DNA of 64,000 nt from Pseudomonadota bacterium (GCA_021845965.1 JAJZUZ010000002.1:1-64000), one strand, 5' to 3'. Counted from the stretch's first letter, positions 25,170 through 35,346 are shown. Made by a program: numbers and translations. The notes: generated by a model from the sequence alone, not told the origin.

Positions 25170-25192
25170 GGGGCGCGCAAGCGCCCCTTTTT
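25170..25192 (+). terminator. Intrinsic terminator after the TRAP operon
   Basis: GGGGCGC-GCAA-GCGCCCC forms a perfect seven-pair stem with a GNRA-type tetraloop, followed by TTTTTC. It lies 24 bases after the dctM stop and isolates the TRAP operon from icmF. Confidence 0.9.
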
Positions 25193-25221
25193 CTTGGGCA
25201 AAACAGTGGAAAACGGTAAGA

Positions 25222-25243
25222 TTGACGTTTACGTAAACGTCAA
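25222..25243. promoter_or_regulatory. 22-bp perfect palindromic operator upstream of icmF
   Basis: The half-site TTGACGTTTAC is followed directly by its exact reverse complement, giving a 22-bp palindrome that ends 12 bases before the icmF ATG. A central ACGTTTACGTAAACGT core is the kind of site I recall for LiuR-type (MerR-family) and related regulators of branched-chain acid degradation in proteobacteria. The regulator is not in this window. The position suggests control of icmF, either by repression over the start region or as an activator spacer. Confidence 0.75.
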
Positions 25244-25255
25244 CCGAGCCCGCCC

Positions 25256-28200
25256 ATGACACAGCTGTCTGCCGACTACCAGGCCCTGGCCAACTACCGT
25301 CCCAAGCACAAGGTGCGTTTCGTCACGGCGGCCAGCCTGTTCGACGGGCATGACGCCGCCATCAACATCATGCGTCGCATCCTGCAGGGCATGGGCGCCG
25401 AGGTCATCCACCTGGGCCACAACCGCAGCGTCGACGAGGTCGTCACCGCGGCGCTGCAGGAGGATGTGCAGGGCATCGCGGTCAGCTCCTACCAGGGCGG
25501 CCACGTCGAGTACTTCAAGTACATGATCGACCTGCTGAAAGCACGCGGGGGTGCCCACATCCAGGTCTTCGGCGGCGGCGGTGGCGTCATCGTGCCGGCC
25601 GAGATCCGCGAATTGCAGGCCTATGGCGTGGCCCGCATCTACAGCCCGGAGGACGGCCAGCGCATGGGCCTGGCCGGCATGATCGGCGAGATGGTCATGC
25701 GCTGCGACCAGGACCTCAGCGTGCATGCGCCCAAGGCGCTCGACGCGATCCGCGGCCACAGTGAGTTGGCCTGGCGCGCGCTGGCGCAGCTCATGACGGC
25801 GCTGGAAAACGGCCGGGCCGATGCAGCGCTGCTGCAGGCCGTGCGTGAACAGGCCGCTGCGCGCAAGATCCCCGTGCTGGGCATCACCGGCACCGGCGGC
25901 GCCGGCAAGTCCAGCCTGACGGACGAGCTGGTCCGCCGCCTGCGCCTGGACCAGGACGACGCGCTGCGCGTCGCCGTCATCAGCATCGATCCTTCGCGCC
26001 GCAAGAGTGGCGGCGCCTTGCTGGGCGACCGCATCCGCATGAACGCCATCAATCCCTGGCACCGGCCGGCTGGCCAGTCGGCCGAACAGGATACCGGTGC
26101 GCGGGTCTTCATGCGCTCGCTGGCCACGCGCGACACCGGCAGCGAGATCAGCGCCGCCCTGCCCGACGTGCTGGCCGCCGCCAAGTGCGCGGGTTTCGAC
26201 CTCGTCATCGTCGAGACCTCGGGCATCGGCCAGGGCGACGCCGCCATCGTGCCGCATGTGGACGTGCCGCTGTACGTCATGACGCCGGAGTTCGGCGCCG
26301 CCAGCCAGCTCGAGAAGATCGACATGCTGGATTTCGCGGAGTTCGTGGCCATCAACAAGTTCGACCGCAAGGGCGCGGCCGACGCCTTGCGCGACGTGGC
26401 CAAGCAGGTGCAGCGCAACCGCGAAGCCTTCACCACCCCGCCGGAGCAGATGCCGGTGTTCGGCACCATGGCCGCGCGCTTCAACGACGACGGCGTGACC
26501 GCCCTGTACCAGGCGCTGAAAGTCCGCCTGCAGGCCCTGGGCCTGCCGCTCAAGGACGGCCGCCTGCCGCCGGTGGCCGTGCGCCACAGCAGCAACCAGA
26601 CTCCCATCGTGCCGGCCCAGCGTACGCGCTATCTCGCCGAAATCAGCGACACCGTGCGCGGCTACAAGCGCCGCGCGCGCGCGCAGGCGAAGCTGGCACG
26701 CGAAATTCAGCAGCTGAATGCCGTCGCCGACATGCTCAAGGTGGAGAAGCCCGACCGCGCTCGCGCGGCGGAGGCGACCATCGACCTGGCACAGACGCGT
26801 GAGCTGCAGATGGATGCCGACGCGCGCAAGCTGCTGGCCCAGTGGCCGGCCATGCAGCAGGCCTATGCCGGCGACGAGTACGTGGTGAAGATCCGCGACA
26901 AGGAGATCCGCACCGCGCTCACCACCAAGTCGCTCTCCGGTACCACCATCCGCAAGGTGGTGCTGCCGCCCTACGAGGATCACGGCGAGATCCTCAAGTG
27001 GCTGATGCTGGACAACGTGCCTGGCAGCTACCCCTACACCGCCGGCACCTTTGCCTTCAAGCGCGAGAACGAGGACCCCACGCGCATGTTTGCCGGCGAG
27101 GGTGACCCCTTCCGTACCAACCGCCGCTTCAAGCTGCTGTCCGAGGGCATGCCGGCCAAGCGCCTGTCCACCGCCTTCGACTCGGTCACGCTCTACGGCA
27201 ACGACCCGGACCTGCGGCCCGACATCTATGGCAAGGTCGGCAACTCCGGCGTGAGCATCGCCACGCTGGACGACATGAAGGTGCTGTACGCGGGCTTCGA
27301 CCTGTGCAACCCGGCCACCTCGGTCAGCATGACCATCAATGGCCCGGCGCCGACCATCCTGGCCATGTTCATGAATACGGCCATCGACCAGAACATCGAC
27401 AAGTTCAAGGCCGACAATGGCCGCGATCCCACCGACACCGAGGTCGAGAAGATCCGCGAGTGGGTGCTGGAGAACGTGCGCGGCACCGTGCAGGCCGACA
27501 TCCTGAAGGAAGACCAGGGCCAGAACACCTGCATCTTCTCCACCGAGTTCTCGCTCAAGGTCATGGGCGACATCGCCGAGTACTTCGTGCACAACCGCGT
27601 GCGCAACTTCTACTCGGTGTCCATCAGCGGTTACCACATCGCCGAGGCCGGCGCCAACCCCATCAGCCAGCTGGCCTTCACGCTGTCCAACGGTTTCACG
27701 CTGGTGGAGGCCTACCTGGCGCGGGGCATGCACATCGACGATTTCGCGCCCAACCTGAGTTTCTTCTTCTCCAACGGCATGGACCCGGAGTACACCGTGA
27801 TGGGCCGCGTGGCGCGCCGCATCTGGGCCGTGGCCATGAAGGAGAAATACGGTGCCAACGAGCGCAGCCAGAAGCTGAAGTACCACATCCAGACGTCAGG
27901 CCGCAGCCTGCACGCGCAGGAGATCCAGTTCAACGACATCCGCACCACTCTGCAGGCGCTGATCGCGATCTACGACAACTGCAACTCGCTGCACACCAAC
28001 GCCTTCGACGAGGCCATCACCACCCCCACGGAGGACTCCGTGCGCCGTGCCATGGCCATCCAGCTCATCATCAACCGCGAGTGGGGGCTGGCGAAAAACG
28101 AGAACCCGAACCAGGGCGCCTTTGTGATCGAGGAGCTGACCGAGCTGGTGGAGGAGGCGGTGCTGGCCGAGTTCGAACGCATCGCCGAGCGCGGTGGTGT

Positions 28201-28579
28201 GCTCGGCGCCATGGAGACTGGCTACCAGCGCAGCAAGATCCAGGACGAGAGCATGCACTACGAGATGCTCAAGCACACCGGCGAGCTGCCCATCATCGGC
28301 GTCAACACCTTCCGCAACCCGCACGGCGACGTGATTCCGGAGAAGCTGGAGCTGGCGCGCTCGACCGAAGAAGAAAAGCAGAGCCAGCTCCGGCGCCTGC
28401 AGGACTTCCACACCCGCCACGCGGCCGAGGCGCCGGTGCAACTGCAGCGCCTGCAACAGGCGGTGATCGAGAACCGCAATGTGTTTGCGGTGCTGATGGA
28501 CGCGGTGCGCTGCTGCTCGCTCGGCCAGATCACCAACGCCCTGTTCGAGGTCGGCGGGCAGTACCGCCGCAGCATGTAG
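25256..28579 (+). CDS. icmF: Fused isobutyryl-CoA mutase (B12-dependent, IcmF)
   Basis: This 1,107-residue cytoplasmic enzyme interconverts isobutyryl-CoA and butyryl-CoA, or related acyl-CoA pairs. The order is that of IcmF. A B12-binding domain comes first (about 15-150), with [15 protein letters not shown] holding the cobalt-ligand histidine. Next is a MeaI/ArgK-type G-protein chaperone with P-loop [14 protein letters not shown] (about 211-224) and [24 protein letters not shown]-barrel mutase domain follows from about residue 560, with [31 protein letters not shown] and [19 protein letters not shown]. The length is normal. Some relatives act on pivalyl/isovaleryl-CoA, which depends on a few active-site residues I have not assigned. 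A perfect palindrome lies just upstream. Confidence 0.96.
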   Translation: MTQLSADYQALANYRPKHKVRFVTAASLFDGHDAAINIMRRILQGMGAEVIHLGHNRSVDEVVTAALQEDVQGIAVSSYQGGHVEYFKYMIDLLKARGGAHIQVFGGGGGVIVPAEIRELQAYGVARIYSPEDGQRMGLAGMIGEMVMRCDQDLSVHAPKALDAIRGHSELAWRALAQLMTALENGRADAALLQAVREQAAARKIPVLGITGTGGAGKSSLTDELVRRLRLDQDDALRVAVISIDPSRRKSGGALLGDRIRMNAINPWHRPAGQSAEQDTGARVFMRSLATRDTGSEISAALPDVLAAAKCAGFDLVIVETSGIGQGDAAIVPHVDVPLYVMTPEFGAASQLEKIDMLDFAEFVAINKFDRKGAADALRDVAKQVQRNREAFTTPPEQMPVFGTMAARFNDDGVTALYQALKVRLQALGLPLKDGRLPPVAVRHSSNQTPIVPAQRTRYLAEISDTVRGYKRRARAQAKLAREIQQLNAVADMLKVEKPDRARAAEATIDLAQTRELQMDADARKLLAQWPAMQQAYAGDEYVVKIRDKEIRTALTTKSLSGTTIRKVVLPPYEDHGEILKWLMLDNVPGSYPYTAGTFAFKRENEDPTRMFAGEGDPFRTNRRFKLLSEGMPAKRLSTAFDSVTLYGNDPDLRPDIYGKVGNSGVSIATLDDMKVLYAGFDLCNPATSVSMTINGPAPTILAMFMNTAIDQNIDKFKADNGRDPTDTEVEKIREWVLENVRGTVQADILKEDQGQNTCIFSTEFSLKVMGDIAEYFVHNRVRNFYSVSISGYHIAEAGANPISQLAFTLSNGFTLVEAYLARGMHIDDFAPNLSFFFSNGMDPEYTVMGRVARRIWAVAMKEKYGANERSQKLKYHIQTSGRSLHAQEIQFNDIRTTLQALIAIYDNCNSLHTNAFDEAITTPTEDSVRRAMAIQLIINREWGLAKNENPNQGAFVIEELTELVEEAVLAEFERIAERGGVLGAMETGYQRSKIQDESMHYEMLKHTGELPIIGVNTFRNPHGDVIPEKLELARSTEEEKQSQLRRLQDFHTRHAAEAPVQLQRLQQAVIENRNVFAVLMDAVRCCSLGQITNALFEVGGQYRRSM

Positions 28580-28612
28580 GGCAGCCGGCCGAGCCGGCGC
28601 GTCGCGCTGCGT

Positions 28613-29590
28613 TCAGGAGCGTGCCGCTTGCGGCGACGCGGGCGGCGGGACCAGGCGGCCCTGCGCGAGCAGCAACAGGGTGCGGACCAGCAGGAAGGCG
28701 ATGACCAGCGAGGCCAAGCCCAGCGCCAGCCCGGCCACGGCCGGCGGCCAGCCTCCGCGGCGCACCACCTCGACCATGCTGGCGGCGAAGGCCGCTGCCG
28801 GGAAGGAGAAAGACCAGAAGCCGGGGGCGAAAGGCACGTGGCCCCACCACCTGTAACGCGCCAGCACCGCCACGAGGGGGCCGGCCGCGATCCCCAGGCC
28901 GATGATGAGCAGTTCGCCTGGCAGCTGCGGCCACAGCGTGGCCACGGTGAGCGTCCCCACGGTAGGGGCCGCGAGTTCCAGGCCGATGGTGGGGCGCAGC
29001 GGCTCCGCCATGGCGCCTTCAAACAGGCGGTTGAGCACGCGCAGCTCAAGCAAGCCCCAGCTGACCAGGCCCATGCCGAACAGCAGCGCGGCCCAGCCCG
29101 GGTAGCCCAGCACCTGCAGTGCCATGCCGCCCACCAGGCCGCCGCCGACCGGCGGCACATAGAGCGCGGGGGTCACCATGGCGGCCGGCAGGGCGCCGGT
29201 GCTGATGACACCGACGACGCGGATGGCAATGACACCCATGAGCAGCAGCACCAGCAGGGTCAGCGTCAGCCAGCCGGCATGGCCGGGCACGCCGAAGGTG
29301 ACGATGCACAGGAGGAGGGAGAGCGGCAACAGGGCCAGCAGCGAGCCGGCGACGGGATGCGCAAACTCGGCGGCGACGGCCTTTCGGTGGCGCAACAGCT
29401 TGGCCAGGTAGATCAGCAGGAGGACAGCCAGCACCGCCAGCGCACAAGCGGCCAGCAGCTCGGCCAGGGGCTGGGCGTAGGACCAGCCGAAGGCACCGGC
29501 GCGGCGCCAGGCGCCACCGAGCGCGAAGAGTCCGACGGGGATGGCAAAGAGAGCCGCGGGAAAACGGGGGAGCCAGGAGGGGGTCGTCAT
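28613..29590 (-). CDS. TDT-family channel/transporter (TehA/SLAC1-like)
   Basis: This 325-residue inner-membrane protein has about ten hydrophobic helices and little soluble sequence. Features such as RFPAALFAIPVGLFALGGAW at the N-terminus, the central ALPAAMVTPALYVPPVGGGLVGG and the late FAPGFWSFSFPAAAFAASM are typical of the tellurite-resistance/dicarboxylate transporter (TDT) family, whose structural model is the SLAC1 anion channel. In bacteria members move small anions or confer tellurite tolerance. No tehB is adjacent, so substrate is unknown. It converges with icmF, with 33 bases between the stops. Confidence 0.85.
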   Translation of the reverse strand: MTTPSWLPRFPAALFAIPVGLFALGGAWRRAGAFGWSYAQPLAELLAACALAVLAVLLLIYLAKLLRHRKAVAAEFAHPVAGSLLALLPLSLLLCIVTFGVPGHAGWLTLTLLVLLLMGVIAIRVVGVISTGALPAAMVTPALYVPPVGGGLVGGMALQVLGYPGWAALLFGMGLVSWGLLELRVLNRLFEGAMAEPLRPTIGLELAAPTVGTLTVATLWPQLPGELLIIGLGIAAGPLVAVLARYRWWGHVPFAPGFWSFSFPAAAFAASMVEVVRRGGWPPAVAGLALGLASLVIAFLLVRTLLLLAQGRLVPPPASPQAARS

Positions 29591-29641
29591 GCGCTCGATG
29601 CTAGCACCGCGTCGCGGCGCAGCCGGCGTCTGCCGCCCGGC

Positions 29642-29872
29642 TCAGTGCCCCAGCGCGCCGGGCACCGTGTCGGCCGTCTGCAACTCGTCCTCGTCGTCCA
29701 GCACGCCGGCCGCGTAGGGAATCAAGGGCTTGTCCAGCGGGCGCAGCTGGTGGCGGCGCAGCTGGCGCAGCGTGGTGGAGCGCTCCATGGCCTGGAGCAC
29801 GAGTTCCGGCTCCATCATGAGGCTGAAGGGGTTGAGCGAAATGGGGTTGGTTCTCACGGGTTTTCCTTGCAT
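29642..29872 (-). CDS. Small conserved-looking protein of unknown function
   Basis: This 76-residue protein starts at the ATG at 29872 (MQGKPVRTNPISLNPFSLMM). The longer reading to 29935 adds a start without a ribosome-binding site. It has no membrane segment. It contains PELVLQAMERSTTLRQLRRHQLRPLDKPLIP, which looks like one amphipathic helix with an Arg-rich face, and an acidic tail. I do not recognise a family. It lies 51 bases upstream of the TDT gene on the same strand and may be cotranscribed with it. Confidence 0.55.
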   Translation of the reverse strand: MQGKPVRTNPISLNPFSLMMEPELVLQAMERSTTLRQLRRHQLRPLDKPLIPYAAGVLDDEDELQTADTVPGALGH

Positions 29873-29947
29873 CACACCAACATGCGATGTGGTGAAATAA
29901 CTGTAGGCCCCGTGTCGGCCAACTTGAATCGGCAATTGCCGGTTTGT

Positions 29948-29970
29948 CGTGTCAGAAAAAACCTGACACG
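29948..29970. promoter_or_regulatory. 8-bp inverted repeat upstream of small gene
   Basis: CGTGTCAG, a seven-base A-rich spacer and CTGACACG form an inverted repeat between the GMC oxidoreductase stop and the small gene start. It could be an operator for the small gene or a weak terminator for the GMC gene. There is no T tract on either strand outside the stem, so I favour an operator, with low confidence. Confidence 0.35.
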
Positions 29971-30013
29971 CGTGCCTGTCCCCGTCGCCATCTGCCGGAT
30001 CCGCCGGCCGTCT

Positions 30014-31609
30014 TCAGGCCGTTGCGGCCTTGATCATGTCCGCCGCCTTCTCGGCAATCATGATCACCGGCGCGTTCGTGTTGCCGCCCACCAGGCTGGG
30101 CATGATGGACGCATCCACCACCCGCAAGCCCTGCAGCCCGTGCACGCGCAGCTGCGCATCCACCACATCCATGTCGCCTCCCGGTCCCATGCGGCAGCTG
30201 CCCGCCGGGTGGTAGATGGTGTCGGCATGGTTGCGGATGAACTGTTCGATCTGCGCGTCGCTGTGTGCCCGGGCCGAGGCGGGCAGTTCCCGGGCGCCGA
30301 AGCGCGAGAGCGCCGGCTGCAGCAGGATGCTGCGCATGAGCTTGAAGCCGCGGATCAGCCGGTCCACATCGTCGCGCTCGCCCAGGAAGTTGGGGTCGAT
30401 CAGCGGCGCGCTCAGCGGATCGGCGTTGAGCAGGCGCACGCTGCCGCGGCTCTTCGGCCGCAGCAGGCAGACATGGCAGGAGTAGCCGTGGCCGGTGGTG
30501 GTGGTGCGGCCGTGGTCGACCAGCTTGCCCACCACGAAGTGCAGCTGCAGGTCAGGGATGGTCTCGCCGGGCTGGCTGCGGATGAAGCCGCCCGCTTCGG
30601 CGAAGTTGGTGGTCAGCATGCCGCGGCGATGGCGGCGCCATTCCCAGATGCCGCGCAGCACATTAAGGCCGCCCTTGAAGGACAGGCCGAACAGGTCAGT
30701 CAGCTGCGGCGCGTCGTACACCAGCACCACGTCGATGTGGTCATGCAGGTTCTGACCGACCCCCGCCAGCTCGTGCACCGGTGTGATGCCCACCTTATGC
30801 AGCAGGCCGCCCGGACCGATGCCCGAGAGCATGAGCAGCTGCGGTGACTGCAGCGCCCCGGCGCTCAGCAGCACCTCGCGCGCCGCGCGCAGCTCGTGGC
30901 GCTGCCCGTCCTGCAGGAACTCCACCCCCACGGCGCGCTGCCCTTCCAGCAGGATGCGCGTGGCGTGCGCGCCGGTGATGACCTTCAGGTTGGGGCGGCC
31001 CAGGTTGGGCGTGAGGTAGGCCTTGGCGGCGGAGTAGCGTTCGCCGTTCTTGTGCGTCACCTGGTACAGGCCCACGCCCTCTTGCTCGGCGCCGTTGAAG
31101 TCCTCGTTGGGCGTGAAGCCGGCCTGCACGCAGGCCTGCACGAAGTGCGGGCTGTAGCGATTCGGGCTGCGCAGGTCCATCACGTGCAGCGGGCCGCCTT
31201 CGCCGTGATAGCGATCGGTGCCGCGTTCGTTGTCCTCGGCGCGCCTGAAGTAGGGCAGCACATCCTGGTAGCCCCAGCCGGGGTTGCCCTGTGCGGCCCA
31301 GTCGTCGTAGTCCTGGCGGTGGCCGCGGGTGTAGATCATGGCGTTGACCGAGCTGGAGCCGCCCAGCACCTTGCCGCGCGGCTGGTAGCCGCGCCGGCCG
31401 TTGAAGCCGGTCTGGGGCGTGGTCTGGAAGCCCCAGTTGGCCTGACCGGTCTTGGCCAGCAGGGCCAGGCCGGCGGGGCAGTGGATCAGCACGCTCTTGT
31501 CCGGCGGGCCGGCCTCCAGCAGCGCCACCTGCACCTGTGGATCCTCGGACAGCCTGGCGGCCAGCACGCAGCCGGCCGAGCCGCCACCGATGATGATGTA
31601 GTCGTACAT
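30014..31609 (-). CDS. GMC-family flavin oxidoreductase (choline dehydrogenase-like)
   Basis: This 531-residue FAD enzyme oxidises an alcohol. It opens with [20 protein letters not shown], the dinucleotide-binding GxGxxG motif. It carries the two GMC signatures: [19 protein letters not shown] near residue 80 and [20 protein letters not shown] near 250. The C-terminus has [17 protein letters not shown] with a catalytic histidine and the closing [20 protein letters not shown]. There is no signal peptide, so it is cytoplasmic. The length is normal. The AlkJ/BetA subgroup is likely, but the alcohol substrate is not determined, and no aldehyde dehydrogenase is adjacent. Confidence 0.94.
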   Translation of the reverse strand: MYDYIIIGGGSAGCVLAARLSEDPQVQVALLEAGPPDKSVLIHCPAGLALLAKTGQANWGFQTTPQTGFNGRRGYQPRGKVLGGSSSVNAMIYTRGHRQDYDDWAAQGNPGWGYQDVLPYFRRAEDNERGTDRYHGEGGPLHVMDLRSPNRYSPHFVQACVQAGFTPNEDFNGAEQEGVGLYQVTHKNGERYSAAKAYLTPNLGRPNLKVITGAHATRILLEGQRAVGVEFLQDGQRHELRAAREVLLSAGALQSPQLLMLSGIGPGGLLHKVGITPVHELAGVGQNLHDHIDVVLVYDAPQLTDLFGLSFKGGLNVLRGIWEWRRHRRGMLTTNFAEAGGFIRSQPGETIPDLQLHFVVGKLVDHGRTTTTGHGYSCHVCLLRPKSRGSVRLLNADPLSAPLIDPNFLGERDDVDRLIRGFKLMRSILLQPALSRFGARELPASARAHSDAQIEQFIRNHADTIYHPAGSCRMGPGGDMDVVDAQLRVHGLQGLRVVDASIMPSLVGGNTNAPVIMIAEKAADMIKAATA

Positions 31610-31775
31610 GGGGTGTCTCCCGTCCTTCTTGTTGCTTTGCCCGCCACCTTAACCGAACTCGGCCGCGGCGACAGGCCGGGCTATCCCGGCCCGGCCGGGA
31701 CTTCTGTCGCCGGCATGACAAGAAAAAATTGCGACCTGCGGGGCCGGTGGCGGACGGGCGAGGCATACTGCGTGC

Positions 31776-32528
31776 ATGCGACTGGCCCTGTTGTCTGATA
31801 TCCACGCCAATCTGCAGGCATTGGAGGCCTGCCTCGCACATGCCCAGTCCCAGGGGGCCGACCGCCTGGCCTTTCTGGGCGACCTGGTGGGCTACGGCGC
31901 CCAGCCCGGCGCCGTCGTGCAGCGGGTGATGGCGCTGGCCGCCCAGGGGGCGCTGGTGCTCAAGGGCAACCATGACGAGATGGCGGTCCAGCCGCCGCGG
32001 CAGAACCAGTCCATGGGCGAGAGCACCGCGCTGTGGACGCACGACCAGCTGGACGACACGCAGCTCGCCTTTCTCGATGGCCTGCCGCTGACCCTGCAGC
32101 ATGAGCGCGTGCTGCTGGTGCATGCCTCGGCCGATGCGCCGGAACAGTGGCGCTACGTCTACGACACCCCCATGGCCGAGCTCAGCCTGCACGCCGCCAG
32201 CATGCTGCAGGGCGTGCGCTACGTCTTCGGCGGGCACGTGCATCGCCAGTCGCTCTACTACCGCGGCGCGGACGGCCGCCTGATCGCCTTCGCGCCCACC
32301 GAGGGCGTGGCGGTGCCGGTCTCCCCGCATCGCCACTGGCTGGCCACCATCGGCTCGGTGGGCCAGCCGCGCGACGGCAGCACCAAGGCCATGTACGCGC
32401 TGTTCGACAGCACACGGGCGCAACTCACCTTTCACCGGGTGGCCTACGACCACCATGCCGCCGCCACCGCCATCCGCCGCGCCGGCCTGCCGGATTTCTT
32501 TGCCGATCGACTGGAGATAGGGCGATGA
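31776..32528 (+). CDS. Metallophosphoesterase (calcineurin-like) paired with a kinase
   Basis: This 250-residue protein has the full metallophosphatase signature in order: LLSDIHANLQAL with D8 and H10, FLGDLVGYG, LKGNHDEM, and near the end FGGHVHRQS. That order with GDxVGYG is the group sometimes linked to protein or diadenosine polyphosphate phosphatases. It has no signal peptide. It overlaps the Ser/Thr kinase gene by four bases (ATGA), so translation is coupled. Acting against the kinase products is a reasonable inference but not shown. Confidence 0.88.
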   Translation: MRLALLSDIHANLQALEACLAHAQSQGADRLAFLGDLVGYGAQPGAVVQRVMALAAQGALVLKGNHDEMAVQPPRQNQSMGESTALWTHDQLDDTQLAFLDGLPLTLQHERVLLVHASADAPEQWRYVYDTPMAELSLHAASMLQGVRYVFGGHVHRQSLYYRGADGRLIAFAPTEGVAVPVSPHRHWLATIGSVGQPRDGSTKAMYALFDSTRAQLTFHRVAYDHHAAATAIRRAGLPDFFADRLEIGR

Positions 32529-33988
32529 AACTGCTGGAAGAGGGCTCCGAACTGGACGGTTTCCTCGTGGGCGGCTGCATCCACTACGGCAGCATGGCCC
32601 ACATCTATCGCGTCAAGTACGCGCAGGGCGCGGCCGATCCGGGCTTCCCCATGATCATGAAGGTGCCGCGCATGACCGCGGGCGACGGCGCCGAGAACAT
32701 CATCAGCTTCGAGGTCGAGCACCAGATCCTGCAGGCGCTGAGCGGTCCGCACGTGCCGCGCTTCGTGGCCGCGGGCGACCTGGAGCGCCTGCCTTACCTC
32801 GTGATGGAATACGTGCCCGGCCGCACGCTGGAGCACTGGCTGGAGCAGTCTGAGCGGCCCTCGGTGGACGAGGTGGTGCGCCTGGGCATTGCCATGGCAC
32901 ACGCCGTGCACAGCCTGCACCAGCAGAATGTGGTGCATCTCGACCTCAAGCCCGCCAATGTGCTGGTGCGCGAGGATGGCGGCGTGGTGCTGCTGGACTT
33001 TGGCCTGTCCTGCCACGCCCATTTCCCCGACCTGCTGGCCGAGCAGCTGCGCCGCGCGGTCGGTTCGCCGGCCTGGATGGCGCCGGAGCAGGTGGTGGGC
33101 GTACGTGGCGACCCGCGCAGCGACGTCTTCGCCATCGGCGTCATGCTTTACCAGCTGCTGACCGGCGAGCTGCCCTTCGGTGACCCGCAGACCGATGCCG
33201 GTTTGCGCCAGCGGCTGTGGATGGACCCGCCGCCGCCGCGGCAGCACCGGCCGCTGTTGCCGCCCTGGCTGCAGGAGGTGGTGCTGCGCTGTCTGGAGCC
33301 CGTGGCGGCGCAGCGCTACCCATCTGCCGCCCATCTGGCCTTCGACCTGCTGAACCCGCAGCAGGTCCGCGTGACCAAGCGTGGCGAGGCGACGCGAGGG
33401 ACCGGGGCCTGGACCCATTTCAGGCGCTGGCTGCGTGCCGCCGGCATGCACTACCAGCCCAGCCCGCTGCCGCAGCGCCAGATTGCCGAAGTGCCCATCG
33501 TCATGGTGGCGCTGCCGCACAAGGACGTGACGGACGCAACCTTGTACTCGCTGCGCGAGGCCGCGGCGCGCTCGCTGGGCACGCGCCCGGGTGCGCGGCT
33601 GGCGGTGGTGACCGTCATCGGCAGCGGCGCGGCCAGCGTCGCCGGCGATGAGGACAGCGAGACGACCGCGCAGCGCCGCTATCTCACGCAGCTGCACCAG
33701 TGGGCGCAGCCGCTGGAGAGCGCCGGGCACCAGACGTCCTGCCACGTGCTGGAGTCCGGCGACACGGCGCAGGCGCTGCTGAACTATGCGCGCGGCAACC
33801 AGGTCAGCGTCATCGTCATGGGCGCGGCCACGCACGGCATCAAGTGGCGGCGCTTCATTTCCACCGTGCCGATCAAGGTGGCCATGGAGGCGCCGTGCAC
33901 GGTGATCCTGGTCAAGCAGGCGCTCCCCTTCGAGCACCTCAGCGAGAGCGACGTCGAGGAAGAAGAGGACTGGGACGTCCCCTTCTAG
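32525..33988 (+). CDS. Ser/Thr protein kinase fused to a universal stress domain
   Basis: This 487-residue cytoplasmic protein has a eukaryotic-type kinase domain (about 10-285): lysine K46 in IMKVPR, VVHLDLKPANVLV with catalytic D140, K142 and N145, and the DFG motif at 158-160. The glycine loop is poor (GGCIHYGSMAH). After a linker, residues about 322-475 form a universal stress protein (UspA) domain ending with GNQVSVIVMGAATHG and PCTVILVK. Kinase-USP fusions are known mainly in plants and scattered bacteria. The start overlaps the phosphoesterase stop, so the two proteins should be made together. Confidence 0.92.
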   Translation: MKLLEEGSELDGFLVGGCIHYGSMAHIYRVKYAQGAADPGFPMIMKVPRMTAGDGAENIISFEVEHQILQALSGPHVPRFVAAGDLERLPYLVMEYVPGRTLEHWLEQSERPSVDEVVRLGIAMAHAVHSLHQQNVVHLDLKPANVLVREDGGVVLLDFGLSCHAHFPDLLAEQLRRAVGSPAWMAPEQVVGVRGDPRSDVFAIGVMLYQLLTGELPFGDPQTDAGLRQRLWMDPPPPRQHRPLLPPWLQEVVLRCLEPVAAQRYPSAAHLAFDLLNPQQVRVTKRGEATRGTGAWTHFRRWLRAAGMHYQPSPLPQRQIAEVPIVMVALPHKDVTDATLYSLREAAARSLGTRPGARLAVVTVIGSGAASVAGDEDSETTAQRRYLTQLHQWAQPLESAGHQTSCHVLESGDTAQALLNYARGNQVSVIVMGAATHGIKWRRFISTVPIKVAMEAPCTVILVKQALPFEHLSESDVEEEEDWDVPF

Positions 33989-33999
33989 GGAACCGGCCG

Positions 34000-35250
34000 C
34001 TACAGGCTGAAGTGCTTGCGCACCATGCGCTCCAGCATCGTGTGCAGCTGTTCTTCGCCGGCGTCGAGCACGTTGCGGTGGATGGCCGCGGCCTGGCCCG
34101 CGAACACCTGCACCAGGTGCGGATCGAAATGCCGCCCGGCCTCCTGCTGCATCTGCTGCAGCGCCTGCGCCAGGGGCACCGGCTCGCGGTAGGGCCGGCG
34201 CGAGCACAGGTTGTCAAACACGTCGGCGATGGCAAAGATGCGCGCCACCAGCGGGATGTCCGTGCCCGCCTGGCCGCGCGGGTAGCCCGTGCCGTCCCAT
34301 TTCTCGTGGTGGCTGGCCACCACGGCCTGGCCGCCGCCCAGCCAGCCGGCGCCGCTGACGATGTCCTCGCCCAGGCCCACGTGCGTGCGCATGATGCGCA
34401 TCTCTTCCTCGCTCAGCGGCCCGGGCTTGAGCAGGATGTGGTCCGGAATGCCGATCTTGCCCACGTCGTGCAGGAAGCTGCCCACCAGCAGCTCCTGCAT
34501 GCGCGTGCCGTGCAGGCCCACGGCTTCGGCCAGCGTGGCCGAGATCAGCGCCACGCGGTAGTTGTGCAGGCCGCTGTCGGAGTCGCAACGCGCAATCGCG
34601 CGGCCCAGTGCCTCCATCATCGCCACGTGCGACTCCAGCAGCTCGCGCTGGCGGCGCTGGTTGGCCGCATTGAGCTGCAGCACCACCGGGTACAGGGCCG
34701 CGCCGCCCAGCAGCACCGCCAGCGCCGTCAGCAGGCCGGCGCGGCGTGCATCGGACTCCAGGCGCTCGCGCTGCCCGTCCGGCACCAGACGCGCGCCCTC
34801 GAAGTAGGCGATCAGGCTCTGCTCGTCGCCGCGCAGCGGAATGAACACACGCAACACCGGCCGGCGCCCCGGCAGCCAGCGGCGCTCGAACCAGGGCTGG
34901 GTGTAGCCGCGCGCCGTCGGCGGGCGCGGCAGTTCGGTGTCCAGCGCGCGGCCGGCCTCGCTGAACTGCTCGGCCATCAGCAGGCCGCCGGCAGTGTAGA
35001 TCTGCGCAATGTCATAGTGCGCGGCGGCCAGCGCCTGCGCGGCGGCCAGCGCATTGCGGGTGGCCTGCGCCCCGTCGGGGCGATAGGCTTCATGGCGCAG
35101 CAGGCGCTGCGCGTCGGCCACCGCCTGCGCGACCAGGGTGTCTTCGCCCTTGTCCTGCGCAATGAAGCCTGCACCCAGGCCGGCCAGCGCCGCCACGGCC
35201 AGCGAGACGGCACTGAGGCGCAGGGCGAGTTTGCGGCTGTAGCTTTGCAT
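34000..35250 (-). CDS. Membrane-bound HD-GYP phosphodiesterase
   Basis: This 416-residue protein has a transmembrane segment at about 10-30, a periplasmic sensor region (about 31-170), a second segment (about 172-192) and a cytoplasmic HD-GYP domain. Key residues are visible: FLHDVGKIGIPDHILLKPG with H261 and D262, ASHHEKWDGTGYPRG with H314, H315 and the GYP loop at 322-324, and ARIFAIADVFDNLCSRRPY. All of this indicates cyclic di-GMP breakdown to GMP. No GGDEF domain is present. The ATG at 35250 is used because longer upstream frames run antisense through the SrkA-like kinase gene. The two genes diverge, with 96 bases between the starts. Confidence 0.92.
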   Translation of the reverse strand: MQSYSRKLALRLSAVSLAVAALAGLGAGFIAQDKGEDTLVAQAVADAQRLLRHEAYRPDGAQATRNALAAAQALAAAHYDIAQIYTAGGLLMAEQFSEAGRALDTELPRPPTARGYTQPWFERRWLPGRRPVLRVFIPLRGDEQSLIAYFEGARLVPDGQRERLESDARRAGLLTALAVLLGGAALYPVVLQLNAANQRRQRELLESHVAMMEALGRAIARCDSDSGLHNYRVALISATLAEAVGLHGTRMQELLVGSFLHDVGKIGIPDHILLKPGPLSEEEMRIMRTHVGLGEDIVSGAGWLGGGQAVVASHHEKWDGTGYPRGQAGTDIPLVARIFAIADVFDNLCSRRPYREPVPLAQALQQMQQEAGRHFDPHLVQVFAGQAAAIHRNVLDAGEEQLHTMLERMVRKHFSL

Positions 35251-35346
35251 GGGTGGCGGGGCCGGAGTCGAATTCAGTTTGCCATGGCCCGCCGGGCACG
35301 GCATAGGGGAAAACGCCAGCGCCGCCGCGGCAGCGACAATCGGAGC

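Noticed and set aside
21187-28579. Very long minus-strand open frames (for example 23008-25023 and 25229-27886) opposite the TRAP and icmF genes
   Set aside because: They arise from the high-GC codon pattern of well-identified plus-strand genes. Their translations are low-complexity His/Arg/Gly-rich sequence with no domain.
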